Assembly: GCF_012641395.1 (NCBI RefSeq)
Contig: NZ_JABAIH010000013.1
Coordinates: forward strand, 62,001 to 126,000
Direction of reading: 5' to 3'
DNA: 64,000 nt
DNA from: Rhizobium sp. P32RR-XVIII
GTDB lineage: Bacteria; Pseudomonadota; Alphaproteobacteria; Rhizobiales; Rhizobiaceae
Shown: piece by piece, positions 17,919-27,302 of the stretch
How positions within the stretch are numbered: position 1 is the stretch's first letter
How the letters are laid out: every line of letters begins with the position of its first letter
Translations under genes and position numbers: made by a program
Notes under the pieces: model-generated
Seen by the model: only the letters and a program-made list of their open reading frames with translations
The model's database searches: none
What the model was told of the DNA's origin: nothing

Positions 17919-19019
17919 ATGGAAAAGGTCGGCATTGGCATCATCGGTTGCGGAAACATTTCCGGCGCCTATCTCAACGCGATGAAATCATTCCCCATTC
18001 TCGATATCCGCGGCGTTGCGGACCTGAACCGCGAGCTGGCAGAAGCCAAGGCCGCCGAATTCGGCCTGAAGGCCGTCGACGTCGCGTCTCTGCTGGCCGA
18101 TCCCTCCGTCGAGATCATCGTTAACCTGACGATCCCGAAGGCCCATGTCGCGGTCGGCCTGCAGGCGCTCGATGCCGGCAAGCACACCTATTCGGAAAAG
18201 CCGCTCGGCATCAATTTCGCCGAAGGCAAGAGGCTTGCCGATGCGGCGGCCGCCAAGGGTCTGCGCATCGGCGCTGCGCCCGATACCTTCCTCGGCGGCG
18301 GCCATCAGACGGCGCGAGCCATTATCGACGAAGGCGCGATCGGCATTCCGGTCGGCGGAACCGCGACCTTCATGTGCCCGGGCCATGAACGCTGGCATCC
18401 GAACCCGGCCTTCTACTACGAAGTCGGCGGCGGCCCGATGCTCGACATGGGTCCCTACTACATCACCGATCTCGTCAACCTGCTCGGGCCTGTCGCGCAG
18501 GTCGCCGGTTTCGCGGTAACGCCGCGCAAAGAACGCATCATCACCAGCGAACCGCGCAATGGCGAACACATTCCCGTGCACGTGCCGACCCACGTCGCCG
18601 GCGTCATGGCCTTTGCCAACGGCGCGGTCGTGCAGATCGGCATGAGCTTCGAAGTCGCCGGCCACAAGCATGTTCCGCTCGAGGTCTACGGCACCGAGGG
18701 CACGCTGATCGTTCCCGATCCGAACCGCTTCGCCGGCCCGGTCGAGTTCCTGAAGAAGGGCGGCCAGTTCGACGAGCGCGAAGTGACGGCACCCTATGCC
18801 GACGGCAACTATCGCTCGCTCGGCGTCGCCGACCTTGCCCATGCCATCCGCTCCAACCGGCCGCATCGCGCCAACGGCAGCCTGGCGCTGCATGTGCTCG
18901 AAGTCATGGAAGCCTTCCAGAGCGCGTCCGACACCGGCCGCACGGTCGCCATCACCACCAAGACAGAACGTCCGGCCCCCTTGTCCGAGTCCCTCGTGGA
19001 CGGAAAAATCGGCCGCTAA
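17919..19019 (+). CDS. Gfo/Idh/MocA-family sugar oxidoreductase (ThuB-like)
   Basis: 366 residues. ATG at 17919 is chosen because TTGGAGGAAG at 17907-17916 is its ribosome binding site. The N-terminal Rossmann fold starts VGIGIIGCGNISGAYL, and the signature YSEKPLGINFAEGKRLADAA holds the EKP lysine used in catalysis; the C-terminal half is the alpha/beta substrate domain with GGGPMLDMGPYYITDL. Relatives oxidise or reduce sugar hydroxyls with NAD(P), including ThuB, which with ThuA acts on trehalose-type sugars in rhizobia. It sits between a ROK regulator and thuA. Confidence 0.9.
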   Translation: MEKVGIGIIGCGNISGAYLNAMKSFPILDIRGVADLNRELAEAKAAEFGLKAVDVASLLADPSVEIIVNLTIPKAHVAVGLQALDAGKHTYSEKPLGINFAEGKRLADAAAAKGLRIGAAPDTFLGGGHQTARAIIDEGAIGIPVGGTATFMCPGHERWHPNPAFYYEVGGGPMLDMGPYYITDLVNLLGPVAQVAGFAVTPRKERIITSEPRNGEHIPVHVPTHVAGVMAFANGAVVQIGMSFEVAGHKHVPLEVYGTEGTLIVPDPNRFAGPVEFLKKGGQFDEREVTAPYADGNYRSLGVADLAHAIRSNRPHRANGSLALHVLEVMEAFQSASDTGRTVAITTKTERPAPLSESLVDGKIGR

Positions 19020-19035
19020 TCAGGAGAAATGCAAT

Positions 19036-19677
19036 ATGCGCGAAGCACTTATCGTCTGGGGCGGCTGGAGCGGCCACGAACCGCAGGAATGCGCCCATAT
19101 CATCCGCGACATGCTGGAAGAAGACGGCTTCAAGGTCTATCTCGAAAACAGCACCGAAGCTTTTGCCGATCCGTCGATCCATGATCTCAGCCTGATCGTG
19201 CCGATCGTCACCATGTCGAAGATCGAAAAGGAAGAAGTGAAAAACCTTGCCGCGGCGATCGAAAGCGGCGTCGGCATTGCCGGCTACCATGGCGGCGCGG
19301 GTGACAGCTTCCGCGAAAGCGTCGAATACCAGTTCATCATCGGCGGCCAATGGGTCGCGCATCCCGGCAATATCATCGACTATACCGTCAACATCACCCG
19401 GCCCGATGATCCGCTCATGGAGGGAATAACCGATTTCCCCTACACGTCGGAGCAGTACTACATGCACGTCGATCCTTCGAACGAAGTGCTCGCCACCACG
19501 ACCTTCACCGGCGACCATGCCTATTGGATCAATGGCGTCGTGATGCCCGTCGTCTGGAAGCGCCACTATGGCAAGGGCCGCGTCTTCTATTCCTCGCTCG
19601 GCCACCAGGCCAAGGAATTCGATGTGCCGCAGATGAAGACCATCTTCCGCCGCGGCGCCAACTGGGCGGCCCGCTGA
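19036..19677 (+). CDS. ThuA-domain protein
   Basis: 213 residues, the whole length being one ThuA domain (class-I glutamine-amidotransferase-like fold): ALIVWGGWSGHEP, then IAGYHGGAGDSFRES, and GRVFYSSLGHQAKEF near the end. ATG follows AGGAGA by 9 bases, 16 bases after the oxidoreductase stop. ThuA proteins cooperate with ThuB-type dehydrogenases in trehalose/keto-sugar use. The pairing with a divergent CUT1 importer suggests uptake followed by oxidation of a disaccharide, but the substrate is unproven. Confidence 0.9.
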   Translation: MREALIVWGGWSGHEPQECAHIIRDMLEEDGFKVYLENSTEAFADPSIHDLSLIVPIVTMSKIEKEEVKNLAAAIESGVGIAGYHGGAGDSFRESVEYQFIIGGQWVAHPGNIIDYTVNITRPDDPLMEGITDFPYTSEQYYMHVDPSNEVLATTTFTGDHAYWINGVVMPVVWKRHYGKGRVFYSSLGHQAKEFDVPQMKTIFRRGANWAAR

Positions 19678-19690
19678 CGATCGCTACAGT

Positions 19691-19718
19691 CTGGCCCCGC
19701 CGCGATGTGCGGGGCCAG
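19691..19718 (+). terminator. Hairpin after thuA-like gene
   Basis: CTGGCCCCGC and GCGGGGCCAG make a perfect 10-bp stem around CGCGATGT, 13 bases after the stop. There is no U-run, so termination efficiency is uncertain. Confidence 0.6.
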
Positions 19719-19765
19719 CCATCCTCGCGCAGCAGGTCTTGGCGATAACAAGAAGCATCCGGCGC

Positions 19766-20890
19766 GAGCATTGGTGCAGGGATCAAATTTCAACGATTTC
19801 CGCCTATGGGTCCGCAATCGCAAACAGCGTGATTGATCCGCACACCATGCCGCATAAACACAACGCCTCCCGCCGACATCGCATCGGCAAAATGAAATTC
19901 AAAGTGGCGAACTGGCGGGAGTATGAAGCGGGTCTTCGCCGTCGCGGCAGCCTAACCCTGTGGTTGACGCCGGAGGCGCTGTCGGGTTGGGCTGCACCGC
20001 GCCGAACGACACGCGGTGGTCAGCGGCATTACTCTGATCTCGCCATCGAGACGACCTTGATGTTGGGCATAGCGTTCGGACTGCGGCTGCGCCAAAGCGA
20101 AGGGCTTTTGAGTTCGGTGCTTGCGCTGATGGGATTGGATCTGCCCGTGCCCGATCACACGACCCTCAGCCGACGGGCAAGAACCTGGAAACCATCTGCC
20201 AAACGACGGGCTGAACCAGATGCTCCACTTCACGTGCTGGTCGATAGCACCGGGCTGAAGATCTATGGCGCAGGCCAATGGCTTGAAGAAAAGCATGGTG
20301 CCAAGTCCCGCCGTGGCTGGCGCAAGTTGCATCTGGCGCTTGATGCCGACAGTGGCGAGATCATTGCGCATGCGTTGACAGATCAGGACACCAGCGATGC
20401 CTCGCAGGTGGCGCCGTTGCTCGACCAGATCGACGATGAGATTGGCCGGTTCACCGCCGATGGCGCCTATGATGGGGATCCAACCTACAACGCTGTCCTG
20501 CGCCACAGTACTGAAGCAAAGATCGTCATTCCACCGCGCGCAACGGCCGTGGCAAGACAGGAGGCTGAGCCGGTAAACCAACGGGATTGTCATGTCGCAT
20601 CAATCCAGGCCGATGGTCGGCTAAAATGGCAGGCCTCCACCGGCTATGGCAAACGGGCTTTAATTGAAACGGCAATGAGTCGATACAAGGGGATCATCGG
20701 GCGTCGCCTGCGGGCACGTTCTTGCCCCACTCAACTGACAGAGGTGGCCATCGGCGTCGCCATCCTTAACCGAATGCTCATCTGTGCACGCCAGAAATCC
20801 GTGCGGTGCAAGGCAACGACGCCGGCAACAAAATGACCAACGTCATCAAGACTGAATAGCGCCTGCATAACTATCCGCGCACCAACGCCC
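19766..20890 (+). mobile_element. IS5-family insertion sequence
   Basis: About 1.1 kb around one intact transposase gene. Imperfect ends are proposed: 19766-19785 and the complement of 20871-20890 share 14 of 20 bases, with TTGGTGC continuous. No clear target duplication was seen, so the outer edges are tentative. Confidence 0.7.
19847..20836 (+). CDS. IS5-family transposase
   Basis: 329 residues starting at ATG 19847 (MPHKHNASRRHRIGKMKFKV), the usual start of this IS5 subgroup; an upstream in-frame extension would leave the element. The DDE catalytic core is visible: VLVDSTGLKIYG (first Asp), FTADGAYDGD (second Asp) and the C-terminal region with IETAMSRYKGIIG (Glu). No frameshift is seen, so the protein may be active. 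Confidence 0.9.
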   Translation: MPHKHNASRRHRIGKMKFKVANWREYEAGLRRRGSLTLWLTPEALSGWAAPRRTTRGGQRHYSDLAIETTLMLGIAFGLRLRQSEGLLSSVLALMGLDLPVPDHTTLSRRARTWKPSAKRRAEPDAPLHVLVDSTGLKIYGAGQWLEEKHGAKSRRGWRKLHLALDADSGEIIAHALTDQDTSDASQVAPLLDQIDDEIGRFTADGAYDGDPTYNAVLRHSTEAKIVIPPRATAVARQEAEPVNQRDCHVASIQADGRLKWQASTGYGKRALIETAMSRYKGIIGRRLRARSCPTQLTEVAIGVAILNRMLICARQKSVRCKATTPATK

Positions 20891-21588
20891 CAAAGTCAGC
20901 AAAACGTTCCTATAGGTTGAAACTCCTAGTCATTCTAGGATGAAGATCCCAATTTGGCTTTTCCGACGGCGAAACGGGCGGACACGTATTCGTGTTCCTA
21001 GTGGGCAGTCTGGTCGACGAAAGGCCGCCATGGAATTAGGCGGATTTCGTAGCCAATCACCCGCCCGTCACGCTGAAACACAGACAGGACGAGATCGACG
21101 GTACCTGACCCTGCGTCCGGATTGCCCGCAAAAGATCGCGGGCCACGCTGTCTGAGCCAGATGGCGGGGGAGTTCTCCATGCGGACGATAGTTCAGGGAG
21201 TTAGGTCCCCCCAAATGCTTCACAGCATCGATGCTGATTTGCTCGTCACTGGCCGCTCGATTCGTTGCGGATCCTCCGAGGAAGTGGCCAGTCCGTCGAA
21301 TCCCGGTCCTGATATCGCAGCCGCCCTTCATCGCCGCGGTGCGCGAAGCAGACCGCTGCCGCGCCTTCCGGCGCGCAAGCGGCAACCTTGTCCGAGCCGA
21401 AGCGGCAAATCAGGATGGCTGCGATGCCCGGCACCTCGATATGCACCCGGGGTGTGACTGGGCCGCGCTGTTCGACATCAATGGTCCCGACAGGCGTGTA
21501 AAGGCGTTTGCCTTGACGCTAAATCATCACAAGACTGTATCCGAGTTCGGGTCGTAGGCAGTGTCCTGGCCGATCAACGAAAAATAGG
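20891..21588. other. Intergenic stretch with possible gene debris
   Basis: About 700 bases between the IS5 element and the GntR gene. Minus-strand frames hold protein-like pieces (VPGIAAILICRFGSDKV near 21400; KHLGGPNSLNYRPHGELP near 21200; GSGTVDLVLSVFQRDGRVIG near 21060) that shift frame from one to the next, as expected for a decayed gene. I cannot name the family. Confidence 0.35.
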
Positions 21589-22290
21589 TCAAACTCCTGA
21601 AAAGATTGCCATGAATCGAACCCGCGACCGCTCGATATGATCGCGCATAGCCCTCTCGGCCGCCGCGTGGTCGCGCCTTTTGATGGCGGAGATAACTAGT
21701 GCGTGCTCATTGTTCGCGTCACTCGTCGCCCGCGAATGAAAATAGAGGCGAAACAAATGTACATGGATATGTAGTCGTGCGAGCGTCTCATGGATCAGAG
21801 CATTCCCACTGCCAAGAGCTATCGTGTCGTGGAATTTGCTGTCGCTCTGTGCGAATCGACCGTAGGCGAGACGGGCATCCTCATGGGATATCGCTCTCAT
21901 CTCTTCATCGATCGCCTCGAGTTCCGAAATCGTTGTTTCCGACATTGATTTGGCAGCTTGTGCTGCAGCGAACGGTTCCAATAGCAGCCTAAGCTCGTAA
22001 AGCTGTTGCAGCCGCGCCTTATCGAGCTGCGGGGCCGCGCTGTACCCAATGAGGTGCGTCTTGACTACCAGCCCTTGGGCTTCCAGGCGGGACAGAGCCT
22101 CACGGATTGGTGTCTGCGACACCCCTAATTCCCGAACAAGATTGTCGACCGCGATCCGCCCACCTGGCGGTATTTTCAACGACATCAACTGCGCATAGAT
22201 CGCGTTATAGACCTCTTCCCCGAGACGAGGCGGGCGCCGCAGCAGCGTGCTGGTTTCACTAGAAGTTGAGCCGCTCATCTCTTTTCCCAT
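21589..22290 (-). CDS. GntR-family transcriptional regulator (FadR/FCD subfamily)
   Basis: 233 residues from ATG 22290, preceded by AAGGAG; ATG 22278 is the alternative. A winged HTH (VSQTPIREALSRLEAQGLV, about residues 54-75) is followed by an all-helical FCD effector domain with the metal-site pattern: acidic residue near SDSKFHDTI, then His pairs in IHVHLFRLYFH and NEHALVISAI. The frame is open far upstream over the divergent dehydrogenase gene, but that part is antisense. FCD regulators usually respond to carboxylic-acid metabolites. It is divergent from the catabolic operon by under 100 bp. Confidence 0.9.
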   Translation of the reverse strand: MGKEMSGSTSSETSTLLRRPPRLGEEVYNAIYAQLMSLKIPPGGRIAVDNLVRELGVSQTPIREALSRLEAQGLVVKTHLIGYSAAPQLDKARLQQLYELRLLLEPFAAAQAAKSMSETTISELEAIDEEMRAISHEDARLAYGRFAQSDSKFHDTIALGSGNALIHETLARLHIHVHLFRLYFHSRATSDANNEHALVISAIKRRDHAAAERAMRDHIERSRVRFMAIFSGV

Positions 22291-22347
22291 TTTTTCGAAA
22301 AGCTCCTTGACGTGTGTTTTTCTTAGCACCATAGTGCCGCCATCGCA

Positions 22348-23379
22348 ATGAAATATCCGATCGGATTTGATATCGTGGTCATTGTTGAAGCGTCGAAACT
22401 CAAAATGCTTGCTGATCGCGTGCTCGAACACGCAGGCGTCGATGCCGAGCACCGGGACCTCCAGGTCGATCTTCTCATGGAGGCCGAACTGCGGGGTGTC
22501 CCCTCGCACGGCCTTTTGCGACTTGATCGAATTGTTCAACGTATCGCAAATGGCGTCATCGATCCTGCCGCCCGAGGCAGCCACACCTGGCGGGGCGCAG
22601 GATTTCTCGCCGTGGATGGACAACGCGGACTGGGGCCCGTCGTGGCGAACTTTGCTCTGGATGCATTGAAGGCAAGAGCGCGCGAGCATGGCGTTGCTCT
22701 GGCAGCCATCAACAACTCCAACCATATCGGGATGCTGGGATGGTATGCTGAACGCGTGGCAGCGGAGGGATTTACCATTATCGCGCTCTCGACCAGCGAA
22801 GCCCTCGTGCATCCATGGGGCGCCCGCAGGGCCATGCTCGGAACCAATCCCATTTCTATAGGTGTTCCAACCGGCGGCGAGCCGTTCATGATGGATACCG
22901 CAACCAGTCTCGTATCGATGGGCGAAATCCATGACCACGCGAATCGTGGCCAACCAATTCCGCCGGGTTGGGCGCTCGACGTCGACGGGAATCCGACCAC
23001 GGATCCCGAGGCTGCGAAGAAGGGCGCGATCGCACCATTTGGGCAGGCAAAGGGCTACGCGCTTGGTCTTGCCCTCGAGTTGCTCGTCAGCAGCCTTTCC
23101 GGCGCGGCCCTCGGCACCGAGGTTGTCGGAACGCTGGATGACGAAAGCGTCTGCAACAAGGGCGATGTTTTCATCCTCATCAAAGGCCCAAGACGTGATT
23201 TGCAGGCATATCTCGAGGAAATCCGTTCGATGCCGCCGGCTGCCGGGTTTTCCAGCGTGTTGATCCCTGGCGAGCGTGGCCGCGCCTGTCGCGAGACGCT
23301 GCGGAAGGAAGGGATTCCGATCTCGGACGAGGTTTACCAGCGATTGAGGTCGCTCGCAGCCGTCAAAGCAACGGCCTAG
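22348..23379 (+). CDS. Ldh-family (malate/L-lactate/ureidoglycolate) dehydrogenase
   Basis: 343 residues if ATG 22348 is used; GTG 22375 (start VVIVEASKLKML) fits family N-termini better and would leave the palindrome at 22355-22366 untranslated. The family pattern is clear: VPSHGLLRLDRIV, NNSNHIGMLGWYAERVA (catalytic His region), GTNPISIGVPTGG for NAD(P), and FGQAKGYALGLALELL. Members oxidise 2-hydroxy acids or reduce 2-oxo/imino acids. First gene of a plus-strand operon with Fe-ADH, aldehyde dehydrogenase, a mandelate-racemase-type enzyme and an ABC importer. Confidence 0.9.
   Translation: MKYPIGFDIVVIVEASKLKMLADRVLEHAGVDAEHRDLQVDLLMEAELRGVPSHGLLRLDRIVQRIANGVIDPAARGSHTWRGAGFLAVDGQRGLGPVVANFALDALKARAREHGVALAAINNSNHIGMLGWYAERVAAEGFTIIALSTSEALVHPWGARRAMLGTNPISIGVPTGGEPFMMDTATSLVSMGEIHDHANRGQPIPPGWALDVDGNPTTDPEAAKKGAIAPFGQAKGYALGLALELLVSSLSGAALGTEVVGTLDDESVCNKGDVFILIKGPRRDLQAYLEEIRSMPPAAGFSSVLIPGERGRACRETLRKEGIPISDEVYQRLRSLAAVKATA
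22355..22366. promoter_or_regulatory. Palindrome ATCCGATCGGAT, candidate GntR operator
   Basis: Perfect 12-bp palindrome in the short divergent region between gntR and the Ldh-type gene. If the dehydrogenase starts at GTG 22375 this is a normal operator position. It does not match the commonest FadR-type consensus, so the link is speculative. Confidence 0.35.
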
Positions 23380-23399
23380 CCAAATCAGGAGGAAGAAAT

Positions 23400-24650
23400 T
23401 TGTCGCTGTTTGGAACACTACGTACGCCACGCAACCTCGTGTTCGGGGCCGGTCAACGTGCTGCATTGGCTGCTTATGCCGCGTCTCTTGGGCAAAAGGC
23501 GCTGGTCGTGACCGACGCGCGACTTAGTGGGGAGGGTGATTTCCGGGTTCTCATGGACGCGCTCGGGAAGGCTGGTGTCGAAGCCAAAGTCTTCGACGAA
23601 ACGATCGCCGAACTGCCATTGGAATGCATTGCCAGCGCGTTCGACGCAGGCAGGGCCTTTGGGGCCGACTTGGTCATTGGTATCGGTGGCGGAAGCTGCC
23701 TGGACGCGGCAAAGGTCGCCTCGCTTCTGCTTGCCCACGGTGGGCGCGCTTCCGACTATTACGGTGAATTCAAAGTGCCAGGCCCGGTCCTGCCACTCAT
23801 TCTTCTGCCGACAACGTCGGGAACCGGATCGGAAGTAACGCCCGTTGCAGTCATTACGGATCCTGATCGGGCTGTAAAGGTCGGTATCGCAAGTCCGCAT
23901 CTTATCTGTCACACCGCCATTTGCGATCCGGAACTGACCTATTCCTGCCCGCCGGGCCTTACTGCCGTATCGGGTGCAGACGCGCTGACGCATGCCATCG
24001 AAGCATTTACGACCACCCGGCGCCGGCCGACCGCCGGTATCGTGCATGAACACGTCTTTCTTGGAAAGAATGCGCTCAGTGATCACTACGCGCTCATGGC
24101 GATTTCTCACATAGCGGCAAGCCTGAAGCGGGCCTGCGACAACGGCAACGACACAGAAGCTCGTGAGCGGCTCATGCTTGGAGCGACCACAGCGGGTCTC
24201 GCTTTCGGTACCGCTGGCACGGCGGCTGCCCATGCTGTCCAGTATCCGGTCGGTGCGATGACCCACACCGCGCACGGCGCAGGCGTTGCAGTGATGATGC
24301 CTTATGTCATGGAATTCAACCGCGACCACTGTGAAACCGAGCTTGGACAGATCGGTGAGGCCATGGGCGTTGATCTTGGCGGCCGCTCGCCACAGCAGCG
24401 CGCAGATGCCACGATCGATGCCGTCGCCGATCTTTTCGCATCGATCGGCATCCCGAAAACGATCGCAGACCTCGGCGTCGCCGAGTCCCAACTTCCGCAA
24501 GTCGTGGAGCAGGCCTTGGGCAGCGTTCGGCTTGTCAAGAACAACCCGCGGCCTCTGGATCAAGCTTCCATGGCGATACTCGTGGAGGCCGCGTTCCGCG
24601 GCGACCGGGGTCGTCTCAGGGCCAGTGCACTCACGAGAAAGGCAAGTTGA
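23400..24650 (+). CDS. Iron-containing alcohol dehydrogenase
   Basis: 416 residues from TTG 23400, supported by AGGAGGAAG 5-13 bases upstream. Group-III Fe-ADH: NAD-binding GIGGGSCLDAAK, PTTSGTGSEVT, and metal ligands Asp/His in GADALTHAIEAF plus the His motif HAVQYPVGAMTHTAHGAG. Members interconvert alcohols and aldehydes with NAD(P). It overlaps nothing and sits 20 bp after the Ldh-type gene; the next gene is an aldehyde dehydrogenase, so an alcohol-aldehyde-acid sequence is likely. Confidence 0.93.
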   Translation: MSLFGTLRTPRNLVFGAGQRAALAAYAASLGQKALVVTDARLSGEGDFRVLMDALGKAGVEAKVFDETIAELPLECIASAFDAGRAFGADLVIGIGGGSCLDAAKVASLLLAHGGRASDYYGEFKVPGPVLPLILLPTTSGTGSEVTPVAVITDPDRAVKVGIASPHLICHTAICDPELTYSCPPGLTAVSGADALTHAIEAFTTTRRRPTAGIVHEHVFLGKNALSDHYALMAISHIAASLKRACDNGNDTEARERLMLGATTAGLAFGTAGTAAAHAVQYPVGAMTHTAHGAGVAVMMPYVMEFNRDHCETELGQIGEAMGVDLGGRSPQQRADATIDAVADLFASIGIPKTIADLGVAESQLPQVVEQALGSVRLVKNNPRPLDQASMAILVEAAFRGDRGRLRASALTRKAS

Positions 24651-24652
24651 CG

Positions 24653-26131
24653 ATGTCCATCATGCAGAAGATTACCTCGCAGATCAGTTTCGATATCGCT
24701 TCGGTGCCGACGAAGCTTTTCATTGGGGGAAAATGGCGCGAGGGACAGGCCGGCAAGCGGTTGGACGTGATCGATCCATCCACCGGAGCGGTGATCGCAG
24801 CTGTGGCCGATGCCTCGATCGAGGATGCGCTTGCCGCCGTCACTTCAGCCCACGAGGCAGGCCCGGCCTGGGCAGCAACGCCACCGCGCAGGCGATCCGA
24901 GATCCTGCGTCGATGCTTCGAACTGATGATCGAACGGAAGGACATGCTGGCCGAGCTCATCAGCCTTGAAAACGGCAAGGCGCTTGGCGACGCCCATGGT
25001 GAGGTCGCCTACGCCGCAGAATTCTTCCGCTGGTTTGCTGAAGAGGCCGTCCGCCTGAATGGCGAGATATCGACAGCTCCCTCTGGTGCAAACAAGATCC
25101 TCGTGCAGCACCAGCCGATCGGAGTCGCCGTTCTTGTGACACCGTGGAACTTTCCGGCCGCCATGGCGACTCGCAAGATCGCTCCGGCACTGGCTGCTGG
25201 CTGCACCTGCGTTTTGAAGCCGGCGACTGAAACCCCGCTTACCGCTTATGCACTGGCTGAACTCTACGCGCAGGCCGGTGTTCCAGACGGCGTCGTCAAC
25301 GTGATCACGACGGAAAAATCCGGTCCCGTTGTCAGCAAGATGCTGCATGACCCGCGCGTCAGGAAACTGTCCTTTACCGGTTCGACCGAGGTTGGCCGAA
25401 AGCTCCTGCACGAGGCCGCCGATACCGTGATTTCCTGCTCAATGGAGCTTGGCGGCAATGCGCCCTTCATCGTCTTCGACGATGCCGATCTCGATGCGGC
25501 AATCGAAGGCGCAATGATTGCCAAGATGCGCAATGGCGGCGAGGCCTGCACGGCAGCCAATCGTTTTTATGTCCAGCAAGGCATTGTCGACGCCTTTGCC
25601 GGCAAGCTCGCAGAACGCATGGGCGCCATGGCAGTCGGACCAGGTTACGAGAAGGCGACGCAATGCGGCCCCGTGATCAACAAGGGTGCACTTGAGCGGA
25701 TCGATGGCCTGGTGTCGGACGCAACTAGACGCGGCGCAAAGGTGCTGACCGGTGGAAAGCCTCTCGAACGTAGTGGGTTCTACTTCCCGCCGACGGTTCT
25801 GCGTGACGTGTCGGCGGATGCGGCGATCACACGCGACGAGATCTTCGGACCGATTGCAGCGCTGACGACCTTCAAGACGGAAGAGGAGGTCATCGCTGCT
25901 GCAAACGATACGGAATACGGGCTTATCTCATATGTCTATACCCGCGACCTTGCTCGTGGCCTTCGCGTCTCGGAAAGGCTCGAAACCGGCATGGTCGGCC
26001 TCAACAGGGGTATCGTCTCTGATCCCGCCGCTCCTTTCGGCGGCGTCAAGCAAAGTGGTCTCGGCCGGGAGGGCGCGCACCATGGAATCTTGGAGTTCTG
26101 CGAAACGAAATACATCGCAGTCACCTGGTAA
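24653..26131 (+). CDS. NAD(P)-dependent aldehyde dehydrogenase (succinate-semialdehyde type)
   Basis: 492 residues from ATG 24653, two bases after the preceding stop. Catalytic residues are intact: Asn in TPWNFPAAM, Glu in MELGGNAPFIVFDDAD and Cys in NGGEACTAANRF; cofactor motif FTGSTEVGR. Closest in pattern to GabD-like enzymes that oxidise semialdehydes to dicarboxylates. Its place after an Fe-ADH suggests oxidation of the aldehyde that enzyme makes. Confidence 0.93.
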   Translation: MSIMQKITSQISFDIASVPTKLFIGGKWREGQAGKRLDVIDPSTGAVIAAVADASIEDALAAVTSAHEAGPAWAATPPRRRSEILRRCFELMIERKDMLAELISLENGKALGDAHGEVAYAAEFFRWFAEEAVRLNGEISTAPSGANKILVQHQPIGVAVLVTPWNFPAAMATRKIAPALAAGCTCVLKPATETPLTAYALAELYAQAGVPDGVVNVITTEKSGPVVSKMLHDPRVRKLSFTGSTEVGRKLLHEAADTVISCSMELGGNAPFIVFDDADLDAAIEGAMIAKMRNGGEACTAANRFYVQQGIVDAFAGKLAERMGAMAVGPGYEKATQCGPVINKGALERIDGLVSDATRRGAKVLTGGKPLERSGFYFPPTVLRDVSADAAITRDEIFGPIAALTTFKTEEEVIAAANDTEYGLISYVYTRDLARGLRVSERLETGMVGLNRGIVSDPAAPFGGVKQSGLGREGAHHGILEFCETKYIAVTW

Positions 26132-26157
26132 TATCTTGTAATTGGGAGGAAAGTTCG

Positions 26158-27270
26158 TTGAAGATCACCAAAGTTGAGCCATTCCAGTTGGCCCTTTCCG
26201 ATGGCGCAAATGCTTCGAAAAGCGCCTTCGTCCGCATCGAAACCGAGGACGGTGAGTTCGGCCTCGGCGAGGCGTCGCCAATGCAGGGCGGCTACGCGTC
26301 GCTTGTCGTCATTGCAAGGGACATGGCTCCCTTTCTCGTCGGGAAGGACGTTCTTGACCACGCCGTCCTGCTCGATGACCTGTTCCATCGCTGCGTAAAG
26401 CTCGGTCCCGAGGGGATCGCAACCTCTGCTCTTGCCGCGCTCGACATCGCTCTGTGGGATTTGAAGGGCAAGCTCTTCAAGCAGCCGGTCTACAAGCTGC
26501 TGGGCGGCGCGTGGAAGACCAGTCTGACATGCTACGCGTCCATCGGGGGCAATGCTGCCCGGACGGTCGATGAAGTTCTTCGGGTGGTCGAACGGCGTGT
26601 TTCCAAGGAAAATCCTGCGGCTGTCAAAATCCGGTGGGATGGAGACCGCAGCCGTCAGGACGTGGACATTCCCGGCGATATCGCAAAAGCCAAGGCGGTT
26701 CGCAAGCTTCTTGGCGACGAGTTCGTCCTCGGCTTCGACGCCAACAATGGCTATTCGGTCGGCGGGGCCATGCGGGTGGGTCGGGTCCTGGAAGATCTCG
26801 GCTACACCTGGTTCGAGGAGCCGGTCCAGCACTACAACGTGCGCGCAATGGGCGAAGTCGCCCAGCGACTCGACATCACCGTCTCGGCTGGCGAGCAGAC
26901 TTATACGCTGCAGGGGCTTCGAGATCTTATCGATGCGGGCGTCAGAATGGTTCAGCCCGACATCATCAAGATGGGCGGCATCACCGGAATGATGAAATGC
27001 GCCGCCGTCGCTCATGCCGCCGGTGTGGAGCTCGTGCCGCACCAGACGCAGCCCACCGTTGGCCATCTCGCCAACATCCACGTGCTCAGCACCATCATGC
27101 ATTTGGCCAAGCCGGTCGAACTTGCGGACAACTGGGAGAGAGGTTCGTCCGTGTTCGTCAATCCGTCCGAGCCGAAGAATGGCAGGTTCGAACTACCGAC
27201 CGCGCCGGGCCTCGGCATGGTTTTCGATGCTGCAGAAATGGAGCGCCGCAAGATCGCAATCGCACATTAA
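26158..27270 (+). CDS. Mandelate racemase/muconate lactonizing enzyme family protein
   Basis: 370 residues from TTG 26158, preceded by GGGAGGAAA. Enolase-superfamily barrel: KIRWDGD gives a KxR catalytic pair at the end of strand 2; metal ligands are Asp in GFDANN, Glu in WFEEPV and Glu in SAGEQ; Asp of QPDIIKMGG and His of ELVPHQTQP form the His-Asp dyad of the mandelate-racemase subgroup. That combination points to acid-sugar dehydration or racemisation of a 2-hydroxy acid. Fourth enzyme of the GntR-linked operon. Confidence 0.9.
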   Translation: MKITKVEPFQLALSDGANASKSAFVRIETEDGEFGLGEASPMQGGYASLVVIARDMAPFLVGKDVLDHAVLLDDLFHRCVKLGPEGIATSALAALDIALWDLKGKLFKQPVYKLLGGAWKTSLTCYASIGGNAARTVDEVLRVVERRVSKENPAAVKIRWDGDRSRQDVDIPGDIAKAKAVRKLLGDEFVLGFDANNGYSVGGAMRVGRVLEDLGYTWFEEPVQHYNVRAMGEVAQRLDITVSAGEQTYTLQGLRDLIDAGVRMVQPDIIKMGGITGMMKCAAVAHAAGVELVPHQTQPTVGHLANIHVLSTIMHLAKPVELADNWERGSSVFVNPSEPKNGRFELPTAPGLGMVFDAAEMERRKIAIAH

Positions 27271-27302
27271 CTCGACAACAGGATCCTTGGGAGGAAGGAA
27301 AA

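Noticed and set aside
22291..23466. Long N-terminal extension (about 390 codons) in front of the GntR regulator
   Set aside because: It is antisense to the Ldh-type dehydrogenase gene, has no domain, and the GntR HTH begins normally after ATG 22290.
26634..27302. Upstream extension of the family-5 binding protein
   Set aside because: Out-of-frame reading of the mandelate-racemase-type gene. ATG 27303 has a strong ribosome binding site and starts the Tat signal.
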